Below are positions 9,774 to 19,381 of a stretch of 64,000 bases of DNA, in pieces. The notes under the pieces are model-generated. The model saw only the letters and a list, made by a program, of their open reading frames with translations, was not told the origin of the DNA and did not search any database. The first letter of the stretch is position 1; the number at the start of each line of letters is the position of its first letter. A program made the translations under genes and the position numbers. Source of the stretch: Lentisphaeria bacterium (GTDB lineage Bacteria > Verrucomicrobiota > Lentisphaeria > Victivallales > Victivallaceae); contig CP091727.1 of the NCBI GenBank assembly GCA_022009855.1, positions 3,720,001 through 3,784,000 on the forward strand, read 5' to 3'.

Positions 9774-11447
9774 TTATTTGCCGGTTTTTTCCTCCTCCGC
9801 CGGGAGAATGCGGTAGATGCTGACCGCTCCGGGAATCCGATTCCGGAGGGTATCCCAGTCAAGCCGTGCCGGATCATCGCAGGCGAGAATCAATGTCGAA
9901 GCTCGATAGCGGCGGCCGTCCGCCATGTTGACGGAGGTCAGCCAGGGATTCAGAAGCAGGGCTTCCGGATAGCTCTCCCGGATCAACCCGATGCAGGCCT
10001 GAAGCATTTCCTGCGGGATCGGCCGCAGCAGAACCAGCAGCCGACTTCCCGCCGGAGGCACACCCGGCAGTTCGGACAAACGGTACCGGCAGGCGGAAAA
10101 TCCGGAACGGAACTCCGTCTCGACCGATGGAGCCTCCAGAACCAGCGCACGACTGCCGCCATCCGGACCGATTCCATTCAGCATCCCCGGCGGGAGAAAC
10201 GAAATCAGGCTTCGCTCCCGGGAGCGGTCGAGCAACCGCAGTCGGTAATCTTCGGTCGCGCCGGGATAGTTGTTCCAGCTGTAGGGATAGCCGTCTCCCG
10301 CATCGAGGGCGAACAGGGTTTCCGGAGGCATGCGGCTGATCTCGTCATGGAGCCGGTGCCAGTCCCGCACCGGCCAGCTTGCCGCATTCTGATGCCAGTT
10401 CCAGGCGAAGAGAGCGGCAAGCAGCAGCACGAGGGCGGGAGTGAGCCATGAGGGGTTGTGGAAGCATGTTCTCAAGCGGCGGAAGATCGCCTCCGCACCC
10501 ATTCCGGCGAGAATCGCCGTGGGCACCGTCAGCGGCAGATAAACGCGGGCGCCTCCGGCATTGGTCGCGAACGCCGAACCGAACGCCGCAAGATAAAAGA
10601 ACAGAAGCGGCCATGCGCGCCGGGAGCGGAACATGATTCCGGCGAGGGCAAGCAGCAGCACCACCGGACCATTCAATTGCAGCATCGATTCGGATGCCGC
10701 TTCCAGCAACTGCCGCGCTCCTGTGACGGGAATTCCCCAGACTCTCGCCGCCTGCAGCGCCTGATAATTCATGGCATACCAGAGAAAAGCAAGCACCATT
10801 CCGGTAATCAACACCTTCCGCAGCGGCAGCCGGAAGAAGGGGAGGGTCCGGCAGAAGAAATATCCGATCAATGTGATGACACCGAGATAGAGAATCGAAG
10901 TCGGCAGCGTCAGGATCGATCCGGCGCCGCCGAGGAACACCATCGCATCCGGAAGAAAACGGTGACGTTTCGGCCGGAATTTCCCCGCCAGCAGAAAGCC
11001 CGCGGCGAAAAAGCATCAGAAAGAAGAGCTGCAGGCTGTAACCGCGGGCCTGCTGGGCATAGAGGAATGCCGGGTGGCAGAGGGCGAAGATCAGTGTCGC
11101 AATCCACGCGGTGATTCGACGCCGGCTCCACAGAAAGGCGATCAGCGGCATCAGCAGGAGAGAGCCGATTCCTGCCAGCAGCGCCGGGAGGCGGATCGTC
11201 CATGGGGGAGAGAAGAGCGAGGCGCAGAGCTTGACACCCAGTGTGTTCAGCGGATGGTTGTTCGGCAGCGCAAGGTCAGTGAAGATCCGTGAAAGCGGCA
11301 GCGGGGCGAAGTTGCACAGCGTCCAGATCTCATCATACTCCAGCCCGGCGTTGAGCAGCGTGAGGCGCGCTGCGATTCCGATCAGCAGAACGCCGAACCA
11401 CAGCAGCCGGAAAACCTTTCTCTTCGAGGTGTCGGGGGAGGGGGCAT
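9774..11447 (-). CDS. Multi-pass membrane glycosyltransferase, GT39/ArnT-like (frame-broken)
   Basis: About 557 residues are reconstructed. The N-terminal helix is followed by LTLLNAGLEYDEIWTL; the acidic DEIW in the first extracytoplasmic loop is typical of polyprenyl-phosphate sugar transferases of the PMT/ArnT superfamily. Then come PNNHPLNTLGVKL, several hydrophobic segments, a transmembrane-rich region (LTLPTSILYLGVITLIGYFF, VLITGMVLAFLWYAM, AILAGMGAEAIFRRL, ALVLLLAALFAWNW), and a soluble C-terminal domain to 9774. Breaks lie near 11437 (C5TC5 tract just after the ATG) and 11010. The gene starts 23 bases after dxr, so it is probably co-transcribed with the MEP genes, fitting use of a lipid-linked sugar donor. 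Acceptor unknown. Confidence 0.75.
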
Positions 11448-11469
11448 TCCGGATTCTCCTGGTTTGGCT

Positions 11470-12624
11470 TCATCGCATCGTTTCGGCGAAGCGCCGCGCG
11501 GCGGCGTCCGCTTCGCGGATGGTTTCCAAGTCACGTTGTGGTTCCGGTCGGCAGGCGTTCATCGTCGCTTCGATGATCCGCCAGATCCGGGAGAAGGCGA
11601 TCTCGCCGCGCCGGAACTTCTCCACCGCCACCTCGTTGGCGGCGTTCATCACTGCCGGCAGAGTGCCGCCGCGCCGCATTGCCTCCTCGGCGAAATCCAG
11701 GGACGGAAGCGCTTCCGGTCCGGCAGCTGAAAATCGAAGTGCAAGCCGGCGGAAAAATCCAGTTCCGGCAGTTCGCCCGTCGCGGAACGCTCCGGAAAAG
11801 TCAGCGCGTATTGAATGGCGAACCGCATATCCGGCTTCGACATCTGCGCGATGAAACTGCCGTCGCACAGCTCCACCATCGAGTGAATCAGCGACTGCGG
11901 GTGGATCACTACCTTCAAACGCTCCGGCGGAATCCGGAAGAGGTGGTGCGCCTCCACCAGCTCCAGCGCCTTGTTCATCAGTGAAGCGGAGTCGATTGTC
12001 ACCTTCGGCCCCATGTTCCAGGTCGGATGCGCAAGAGCGTCCTGAAGCGTGGCGGCGGCGATCCGTTCCGCGCTCCAGTCGCGAAACGGTCCGCCGGAAG
12101 CGGTGAGCCAGAGCTGCTTCACCTCCGCGGAATCACGTCCGGCAAGGCACTGGAAAATCGCCGAGTGTTCGCTGTCCACTGGTACGATCGAGCCGCCCGG
12201 GGAAGCATCCAGCTCGCGCCGGACCAGTTCGCCCGCCATTACCAGCACCTCCTTGCTGGCGAGCGCAACCTGTTTCCCGGCGCGGAGTGCGGCGATCACC
12301 GGTTCCAGTCCGCCGGTTCCGACGATGGCGCATACGACGATATCGGTTTCCGGAGCGGTGACGAGCTTCTGCACCGCCTCGAATCCGGCGCCGCAGGCTT
12401 TGCCCCGGCGGAAGCTGTTCCTTCAGTTCCGCCAGCCGGGCGGGATCGGTGGTGATCACCGTGCCGGGGTGGAATTCCGCCGCCTGTGCCGCCAGTTCCC
12501 GCAGGCTGTTCCGGGCTACCAGCCCGGTTGCGTGAAAGCGTTCCGGATGTGCCCGCAGCACCGCGGCGGTGCTGCGGCCGATCGATCCGGTCGAACCGAG
12601 GACGACGACGTTTTTCCGCTTCAT
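11470..12624 (-). CDS. dxr: 1-deoxy-D-xylulose 5-phosphate reductoisomerase (frame-broken)
   Basis: Dxr (IspC) makes MEP from DXP with NADPH, the first committed step of the MEP pathway. The N-terminal Rossmann motif VVVLGSTGSIGRST is followed by ASKEVLVMAGELV, PVDSEHSAIFQCL (substrate loop), LTASGGPFRDW, HPTWNMGPKVTIDSASLMNK (metal and substrate residues) and the C-terminal helical domain PAVMNAANEVAVEKF. Length of about 384 residues is normal. Breaks lie near 12405 and 11717. The ATG overlaps the dtd stop by four bases (ATGA). IspG lies four genes downstream in the same direction. Confidence 0.95.
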
Positions 12625-13061
12625 TTTGACTCCACCATCAAGGTTACCGGTCCGTCGTTGTGAATTTCGAGCTGCATATATGCCCCGAATCTGCCGGTTG
12701 CGACCGGCACTCCCAGTTTCTTCACCTCAGCTATGAATGTCTCATAGAGCGGAATCGCCACCGCCGGTTCCGCCGCGCCGCCGAAAAAGGGGCGACGCCC
12801 CTGCGTACAGTCGCCGTAAAGCGTGAACTGCGAAACGATCAGCGCCGCTCCGCCCACTTCCTGCAATGACCGGTTCATCTTGCCCGCATCGTCCTCGAAG
12901 ATCCGCAAATTGGCGCACTTGGCGGCGAGCCAGGCGGCATCCTTCGCCGTGTCGGACGGCGCGACACCGAGCAGGATCACCAGCCCCGGACCGATTTTAC
13001 CGACCGTTTCCCCGTCGATTGCGACGCTGCCCGCCGTCACCCGCTGCACCAGCGCTCTCAT
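12621..13061 (-). CDS. dtd: D-aminoacyl-tRNA deacylase
   Basis: This intact 146-residue protein hydrolyses D-aminoacyl-tRNAs. The start MRALVQRVTAGSVAIDG, the catalytic-site segment ALIVSQFTLYGDCTQGRRP (Ser-Gln cross-subunit motif SQFTLYG) and the C-terminal GAYMQLEIHNDGPVTLMVES (the Gly-cis-Pro-like NDGPVT motif) are all present. It overlaps folE upstream and dxr downstream by four bases each (ATGA), indicating tight translational coupling. Confidence 0.95.
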   Translation of the reverse strand: MRALVQRVTAGSVAIDGETVGKIGPGLVILLGVAPSDTAKDAAWLAAKCANLRIFEDDAGKMNRSLQEVGGAALIVSQFTLYGDCTQGRRPFFGGAAEPAVAIPLYETFIAEVKKLGVPVATGRFGAYMQLEIHNDGPVTLMVESK

Positions 13062-13613
13062 CGGATCAGCCGGGTGAATTCGTTGCGGGTTGCCAGCTCC
13101 CGGCGGAAGGAGCCGACCATAGAACTGGTGGTCATCACCGAATGCTGTTTTTCGACGCCGCGCATCTGCATGCAGAGGTGACGCGCCTCCATGACGACGC
13201 CGACACCCTCCGCATCGAGAATCTCCATGATCGCTCCGGAGATCTGCCGGGTGAGCCGCTCCTGAATCTGAAGACGGCGTGCGAACATATCCACAATGCG
13301 CGCGACTTTGCTGACTCCGAGAATCTTCTTCTTCGGAATGTAACCGACGTGGCATTTGCCGAAAAAACGGCAGCATGTGATGTTCACACATACTGAAAAA
13401 TTCGATGTCGCGAACGATCACCATGTCATCCGATTCCGCATCGAACAGCGCGCCGTTGACCACTTCTTCCAGACTCTGCCGGTAACCTCGGGTCAGGAAC
13501 TGCAAACTTTTTTCCACCCGTTTCGGGGTATCCCGCAGCCCTTCGCGGGCGGGATCTTCTCCGATGGCCAGCAGAATGTTTCTGATCTCTTCCTGCATTC
13601 TAAACTCTCTCAT
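13058..13613 (-). CDS. folE: GTP cyclohydrolase I (frame-broken)
   Basis: FolE opens GTP to dihydroneopterin triphosphate, the first step of folate/pterin synthesis. The protein has EGLRDTPKRVEKSLQFLTRGY, FFSMCEHHMLPFFGKCHVGYIP (zinc and catalytic residues in CEHH), LGVSKVARIVDMFARRLQIQERLT and CMQMRGVEKQHSVMTTS (second zinc Cys). Length of about 185 residues is normal. One break lies near 13375. The ATG at 13613 is eight bases after the rhamnose aldolase stop; a second ATG at 13598 is possible. Confidence 0.93.
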
Positions 13614-13623
13614 CAATCTCTGC

Positions 13624-15532
13624 TCAGTTGAGCATCACCTGTCCTCCGGTCACCGGAATCGCCTGTCCGGTTTCATAAGGCTGCATCACTGCGTAAAGAA
13701 TCGCCTTTGCCACATCGGCGGGATAGCAGCCCCGATGCATCGGAATCTGTTTCTCATAGTGGACCTTGACATCCGCCACCGTTTTCGCGCCCGGCACCTT
13801 GCCGCTCTGCAGATACTGCACGAAAAGCCCGCGTACCGGATCCGACCACAGCGGACCGTCGAAGAAGTTCCCCGGACAGACGCTGTTGACCTTGATGTGG
13901 TCGGCCACCAGCTCGAGTGCGAAACTCTGGGTGAGTCCGATGGTGCCAAACTTGCCGCCGGCGTAGGCGCCGTTCCGGTTGGAGCCGACCAGGCCGCTCT
14001 TGGAGTTGACCTGCACGATGTCGGTCCAGCCGGAGCAGGCGGAGTTCTGGAGCGCCATCACCGGAGCCACATGCTTGACGCAGAGAAAGTACCCGGTGTA
14101 ATTGATGCTGGTGACGAAATCCCAGTCCTTCTTTTCGAAGCTCTTGACCGATCCGGCTTTGAGCACGCCCGCATTGGCGACGAAGAGGTCGATGCCGCCG
14201 AACGATTCCACAACCGCCTCCACCATCTTCGCCACCGACTCTTCGTCGGCGATGTTGACGGCGACCGCTCCGGTTCCCCCGGACGCGTGAATGGTCTGAG
14301 CCGCCTTTTCCGCTCCGGCGAAATTGAGGTCGGCGATCACGACGGTCGCTCCCGCCGCCGCCAGCTCTTCGGCAATGCCGAAGCCGAAGCCCTGCGCTCC
14401 GCCGGTGATGACGGCAACTTTGCCGGTCAATACCGCGTTCGCTCCGCCGGCGACTTTGCGGCGGTAGGACTCCGCTTCCCAGTTTTCAATGAAACCGCGC
14501 CGCTCGTCGCTCAGATACGCCGCTCCGCCGAACGCATCGGCGAAGCGCTGTACCCGGCCCGCATCGCGGGCGAGCAGGGCGACGGTATTCGCCCCGGGCG
14601 CGTTTTTCCCGGCGCAGAAGACCGCCTTGCCGGGAACCTCCACCACCAGCGGCTTATAGCCGTTCTGTCGCTCAAACGCCTCGATCGCTTCGCGCGTCGG
14701 ATTGTCGGTCACCAGTGCGAAGGATTTTGCATAGACGATATGGTCCGGAGTCAACGGGCCGCGGGCAGTGCGGAACGGCGGAAGCGATTTGACGGTGACG
14801 GGGGTTTCCCCGTCGCCGAGCCAGCCGCGCAACAGCGGTGCAACGGCATTCACCGTTTTGCGGTCGAGTTCGCCGCACTCCAGTTCCGCCGGAATGCCGG
14901 CAGCCTGATAGCGTGCCCGCAGTTTTCCCATGATATTTGCATAAACTCTCTCGATTTCATCGGCGGTGTCGGCGCCGACGAAGACGCCGTGGTTCTGCAG
15001 AAAGATCACCGATGCCGGGTGGCCGGTCCGTTCCCTGTAGGCGAGGTTCGCCTGATAGACCGCGTTGGCGAGGATGAAGCCGGGATCGGTGGCCGGCAGC
15101 CAGAGCGCCTCCGGAAACAGCTCCCGGCAGACCGCTTTCCCCGTCGCGGCCGCAGGTGAGTCCATTGACCATCGCCGGATGAAGGTGCACCACGAAGGTG
15201 AACGGCATGAGTTCGTGCAGCGGCGCCTCCACCGAGGGACGGCGCCCGGTGGTGCTCACTACAGCGAAATTCAGCAACCGTCCGGCCAGCGCTTCGCGTT
15301 CCGCTCCGAAAGGTTCTCCGGCATCTCGAAACAGCGGCGTACCGCCTCGCGTTCGAGTTTGACGAAATCCTCTTCGGCAACTTTCGCCAGCGCGACACCG
15401 CTGGGTTTGACGTAGAGATATTTTTCGTCCTTGCATGAGGTGTTGCCGCCGCCGGCGAGGACGAATTCAGGATTGGAGCCGTACCGGTTGGAGAGTTCAC
15501 GGATGATGGTCAGGTTTGACATGAGAAAAGAT
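13624..15532 (-). CDS. rhaEW: Bifunctional rhamnulose-1-phosphate aldolase / lactaldehyde dehydrogenase, RhaEW-type (frame-broken)
   Basis: The N-terminal class II aldolase part contains FVLAGGGNTSCKDEKYLYVK, HELMPFTFVVHLHPAMVNGLTCG (zinc histidines) and ASVIFLQNHGVFVGADT. A linker leads to a short-chain dehydrogenase: GKVAVITGGAQGFGFGIAEEL (nucleotide binding), DLFVANAGVLKAG, VNSKSGLVGSNRNGAYAGGK (Ser/Tyr/Lys catalytic pattern) and KVNSVCPGNFFDGPLW. Proteins of this architecture cleave L-rhamnulose-1-phosphate to DHAP and L-lactaldehyde and oxidise the lactaldehyde to lactate. About 635 residues is somewhat short for the family. Breaks lie near 15305 and 15160. It lies 85 bases after rhaA. 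Confidence 0.88.
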
Positions 15533-15565
15533 CCTGTCTCTGAATTGGTTGTAAATAAAATCTCC

Positions 15566-15597
15566 CCGGGCGTGCCCCGTGTTTCCGTCACGCCCGG
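15566..15597. promoter_or_regulatory. Intercistronic hairpin between rhaA and rhaEW
   Basis: CCGGGCGTG and CACGCCCGG form a perfect 9-bp stem around a 14-base loop in the 84-base rhaA-rhaEW gap. On the minus strand it is followed by GGAGATTTTATT, a weak T tract. It could be a partial terminator or an mRNA-stabilising element giving rhaA and rhaEW different expression. Confidence 0.55.
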
Positions 15598-15616
15598 AAA
15601 GAGACAGCTTGACCGT

Positions 15617-16865
15617 TTACTTGCGCTTGGCAAGCACGTTCTTTTCGTAGGATTTGACCACGTCGATCCAGGCGGTGCCGACCGGGACGCCGCAGCGGTT
15701 GCAGTATTCGTCCCAGATGGCGCCGAAGGGGAGGGTCTTGCACTCTTCGAAGAGGGCAAGACGGCTGGAGAAGTCGCCGCGCTTTTCCGCCTCGTCGATC
15801 AGGCTCGCCGGTTCAACCAGCGCCATCAGCAGTGCCTTTGACATGTTGCGCGCACCGATGGTCCACGCCATGATCCGGTTGATCGAGGCGTCGAAGTAGT
15901 CCAGCCCGATGTGGACTCGCTTGTCGTAGTGGTGGCGGATCACCTCTTCGGCGATGGCCCGCAGCTCCTCGTTCATGATGATCACATGGTCGCTGTCCCA
16001 CCGGACGCCGCGGCTCACGTGCAGAAGCACCTCGTCCAGGAAGAGCAGACAGCTGGTGAGCTTGTCGGAGATCACTTCGGTCGGGTGGAAATGGCCCGCG
16101 TCGAGGCAGAGCAGTTTGTTGTTGCGCAGAGCATACCCCATGTAGAACTCATGCGAACCGATCGTGCAGCTCTCCGCGCCGATGCCGAAGAGTTTGCTCT
16201 CGACCGCGTCGCGGTTGCAGCTCTGATCGATCTTGACCGCGAAGATCTCGTCGAGCGAGTCGCGGAGCCGCTCCCGCGGGGCGAGCCGGTCGAAGGGGAT
16301 GTCCTTGAACCCGTCCGGCACCCAGAAGTTGGTGATGCAGCAGCTGCCGGAGTTCACGGCCGAAGGCTTCGGCGATTTTGCGGCAGGCGATGCCGTGGTC
16401 GATCCAGAAGCGGCGGACCGCCTTGTCCGGACTGCTCAGCGTGAATCCGCTGGACGCCATCGGGTGCGAGAAGAAGGAGGGATTGAAATCCAGCGCGACT
16501 TTGCGGGTCTTCGCCCAGTCGATCCAGCGGGAGAAGTGCTCCGGAGCAATCTGGTCACGGCTGACCTTCTTCCCGTTGGTTTCGGCATAGATGGCGTGAA
16601 CGTTCAGCCGTTTGCGGCCGGGAACCAGACTGAGCATCTTGTCGATGTCGGCGCGCAGCTCATCGGCGTTGCGGGCGCGGCCGGGATAGTTGCCGGTGAC
16701 CGCGATTCCGCCGTCAAGTCCGCAGTCGTTTTCGAAACCGGCGACGTCGTCCCCCTGCCAGCAGTGAATGCTCACTGCGATCTCGTCAAGCCGCCGGAAC
16801 GCCGCCTCGACATCGACGCCGAGATTGCCGTACACCTTTTTTGCCGCATCGAACATGGAAGCCAT
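15617..16865 (-). CDS. rhaA: L-rhamnose isomerase (frame-broken)
   Basis: RhaA isomerises L-rhamnose to L-rhamnulose. Conserved segments are SIHCWQGDDVAGFEN, GGIAVTGNYPGRARNADELR, NVHAIYAET, LDFNPSFFSHPMASSGFTLS, FWVPDGFKDIPFDRLAPRERL, KLFGIGAESCTIGSHEFY and LCLDAGHFHPTEVISDK (metal-binding Asp/His). At about 415 residues it matches the E. coli-type family. One break lies near 16350. ATG 16865 has AGGAG eight bases upstream. No rhamnulose kinase or permease is present in the window. Confidence 0.95.
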
Positions 16866-16938
16866 TTTTTCTCCTGATTTTATACGTTCAATGTCAAATT
16901 GTACCGTATTTTCGAAATTTTAATATAACACCGCGATT

Positions 16939-17820
16939 CTATTGTGCAAGCCGCAGAAGCGACAAATACCCGCGAAGGAGTTTCTCCCCGAAAAGATCCA
17001 GACCAGCGCCCCTCCCGCCAGAAACGGGCCGAAAGGAATCGTGAGATGCTTCATCGACCGTTTCCGGGAAAGTGCGAGCGCGATGCCGTAGACTGTTCCC
17101 GCCAGCGCTCCGGCGGCGACGCTGAACAACGCCCCGGCGGCTCCGAGCAGGGCCCCGGCCGCAGCCGCGAACTTGACGTCGCCCCATCCGAGCACTTCCC
17201 GCTTCGCCGCCAGCCGTCCGGCCACGGCGAAAAGCGCCAGCAGAACGCCGGGAACCGCCGCGCCGAGCACCGCTCGGAGCAGTGCGGCGGAGGTAGGTGT
17301 CGCATCCCTGCACCGAGGGGAACGCTGTGCCGACCGCCAGACCGAACAGCAGCGCCGGATATGTGGTCGCATCCGGAATCAGTCGGTGTTCAACGTCGAT
17401 CCAGCTGGTGGTGACGCAGAGCAGCACCATGACCCAGTAGAGCGCCAGTGTTGCCGGCGGCTGGGCGGAGAGGCCGACTTTCAGGAAGACCGCCACGAAG
17501 AGCAGGCCGGTCAGCGCCTCGACGATCAGATACCGGGGCGAATATGGTTCGCGGCAGTTGCGGCAGCGCCCCCGGAGAACGAGGTAGCTGATGATCGGAA
17601 TGTTGTCGTACCAGCGGATCTCATATCCGCATTTCGTGCAGTGCGAAGGGACAGAAACGATCGACTCCCCGAGCGGCAGCCGCCAGATGCAGACGTTTAG
17701 AAAGCTGCCGAAACAGCTCCCGACCGCGAAGACCGCCACCAGTGCGATGGTCAGAAGCTCCGGATACTCCAGCCCCAGTCTGGTCCACCAAGGAAAACTG
17801 CCCTCCGTAAGGATCAGCAT
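16939..17820 (-). CDS. pilD: Type IV prepilin peptidase / N-methyltransferase (frame-broken)
   Basis: This bifunctional membrane aspartyl protease cleaves and N-methylates prepilins and pseudopilins. SCFGSFLNVCIWRLP and the zinc-binding pairs CTKCGYEIRWYDNIPIISYL and CRNCREPYSPRYLIVE form the cytoplasmic domain. TTSWIDVEHRLIPDATTYPA carries the first catalytic Asp and VLGWGDVKFAAAAGALLG the second (GD motif). Breaks lie near 17300 and 16990; the restored C-terminus ends LLRGYLSLLRLAQ at 16939. Its start overlaps the aroE stop by seven bases. A likely substrate in the window is the pseudopilin at 1916-2680. Confidence 0.92.
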   Translation of the reverse strand: MLILTEGSFPWWTRLGLEYPELLTIALVAVFAVGSCFGSFLNVCIWRLPLGESIVSVPSHCTKCGYEIRWYDNIPIISYLVLRGRCRNCREPYSPRYLIVEALTGLLFVAVFLKVGLSAQPPATLALYWVMVLLCVTTSWIDVEHRLIPDATTYPALLFGLAVGTAFPSVQGCDTYLRRTAPSGARRGGSRRSAGAFRRGRTAGGEAGSARMGRRQVRGCGRGPARSRRGVVQRRRRSAGGNSLRHRARTFPETVDEASHDSFRPVSGGRGAGLDLFGEKLLRGYLSLLRLAQ

Positions 17821-18657
17821 GGCCGGGCCTCCAGAAAGCCGCGGCGCATCGCCTCGATCGGCGCGGTGAGCCCGGTCCAGATTTCAAAGGATTTCGCCCC
17901 CCTGATAGATCAGCATATCCATTCCTCCGGCGCAGGGAAGGGCGAGCTCTCCGGCCCGCTTCAGCAGCGGTGTTTCGCGGTATATGGTGTCGAATACCGC
18001 AAGTTTCAGCCCGCGATGCAGCAGTTCGAGCGGGAAGGGGGGACGGGTCGTCCGGACGCAGGCCGAGACTGGTCGCCTGAATCAGAAAATCGGTGTCGGA
18101 AAACCACCGCGCGAGCTGTTCGGTGTCGTCGATTCCGGCGGTCTCCACGAGCAGTTCCGGATTGCGCCGGCGGAGCCGGTCGGCGCGCCTCGGCTTTGGC
18201 AACTGTCCGGTTGGCCAGCCGGATCGCCCGGGCGCCGCATCCGGCCAGATGAAACGCGGTTGCATGGGCTGCGCCGCCGGCCCCGACGAAACAGAATGCC
18301 GCCCCCCGCACCGGCCGGTGGAAGTTCGCCAACAGCGCGTGTTCGAGCCCGTAGCCGTCGGTACTGGTGCCGAAGATTTCGCCGTTTTCAATCACGAGCG
18401 TGTTGACGCTTCCTGCCGCGGCAGCCTCGGGGTCGACCCGGTCGATCAGCGGAATCACCGCCGCCTTGTGCGGTACGGTGAGGTTGACTCCCGCGAGACT
18501 TTCCCGGGCGAACCTTACAAACTCCGGCAACTCTTCGAAAGTGACGTGCCGTCGCCCGTAGGGGGGAGCCGAGTCCGCACGCTTCGAAGGCGGCATTCTG
18601 CATGCCGGGCGAGCGGCTGTGGGAGACGGGATCGCCGATTACCATGTATTTTATCAT
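17814..18657 (-). CDS. aroE: Shikimate dehydrogenase (frame-broken)
   Basis: AroE reduces 3-dehydroshikimate to shikimate with NADPH in aromatic amino acid synthesis. MVIGDPVSHSRSPGMQNAAF (shikimate-binding SxS), GVNLTVPHKAAVIPLID (catalytic Lys), AGSVNTLV, GTSTDGYGLEHAL (catalytic Asp), CFVGAGGAAHATAFHLA (NADPH loop) and LANRTVAKAE are clear. The C-terminal part carries DFLIQATSLGLRPDDPSPLP and GGMDMLIYQGG. Breaks lie near 18568, 18190, 18050 and 17900. MIKYMVIGD starting at 18657 is preferred over the internal Met at 18645. Confidence 0.93.
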
Positions 18658-18769
18658 AATTTTTATCGTTCCGTGCTGGATTTTGGTTAAGATAGTGTTA
18701 ATATACATGAATAGTCCATTCTTGCCAATGGAAAACGAAAAAATCAGGCGCTATATTAGCTCCGCAAGC

Positions 18770-19355
18770 ATGAGGAAAAGAAGAATGCATCACCTGTTAC
18801 GTTTTTGTCTGCGCTCTGTTTCTGACCGCGGCCCTGACCGGCTGCGATACTTTCCGGGAAGCGTTCCGCGAAGCGATGTCCGGCGAGAGCACACGCTCGG
18901 AGGATCCCAACAGCGAAAACTACCAGCCGCGCTACATCGTCGGCATCTTCTCCATTGTGAAGTATCCCCGCGCCACGGAGCTGGAAAAGGAGATCCAGGC
19001 GCTCGACGGGCGCACCGTGTGGATCAATACCAACCAGAACTTCAGCAGCAAGAATATCCGGGAGGCGCGGATGATTTCCCGCCCCGGCAATCCCGATCTC
19101 TGCGATCTTCAGTTTCGCATCGACCGGCTGGGAAAACTTCAGTGGCAGGTGCTCTCCGCCCGCCATCTCGACGAGCCGGTGGCGCTGGTGATCGACGGTG
19201 TCTACTTCGGCTCCTTCTATCCGGAGGCCGGGGAGGAGGACGCGGAGTGGGTGACCTTGCGGGTCGGAATCGATCCGGCCACTGCCCGTGGGGTGGTCAA
19301 GTTCTCGAAATCAAATTACATCTATTACAACCCGGATACCAAATCCTGGTTCTAG
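18770..19355 (+). CDS. Putative lipoprotein of unknown function (frame-broken near start)
   Basis: A short basic N-terminus (MRKRRMHHLLRF), a frame change in the T5 run near 18800, then a hydrophobic segment with lipobox (ALFLTAALTGC) indicate a lipoprotein signal. The mature part (YIVGIFSIVKYPRATELEKE, GRTVWINTNQNFSSKNIREA, DEPVALVIDGVYFGSFYPEA, EWVTLRVGIDPATARGVVKF) resembles no domain I can name with confidence. It lies 26 bases upstream of ppx in the same direction, so co-transcription with the polyphosphate genes is likely. Confidence 0.65.
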
Positions 19356-19381
19356 TACAATAAAATTCGCCGAAGGGAAAG

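Noticed and set aside
13564..15159. 531-codon open frame on the plus strand
   Set aside because: It is antisense to the rhamnulose-phosphate aldolase/dehydrogenase, whose motifs are unmistakable. Long antisense frames are expected at this GC content.
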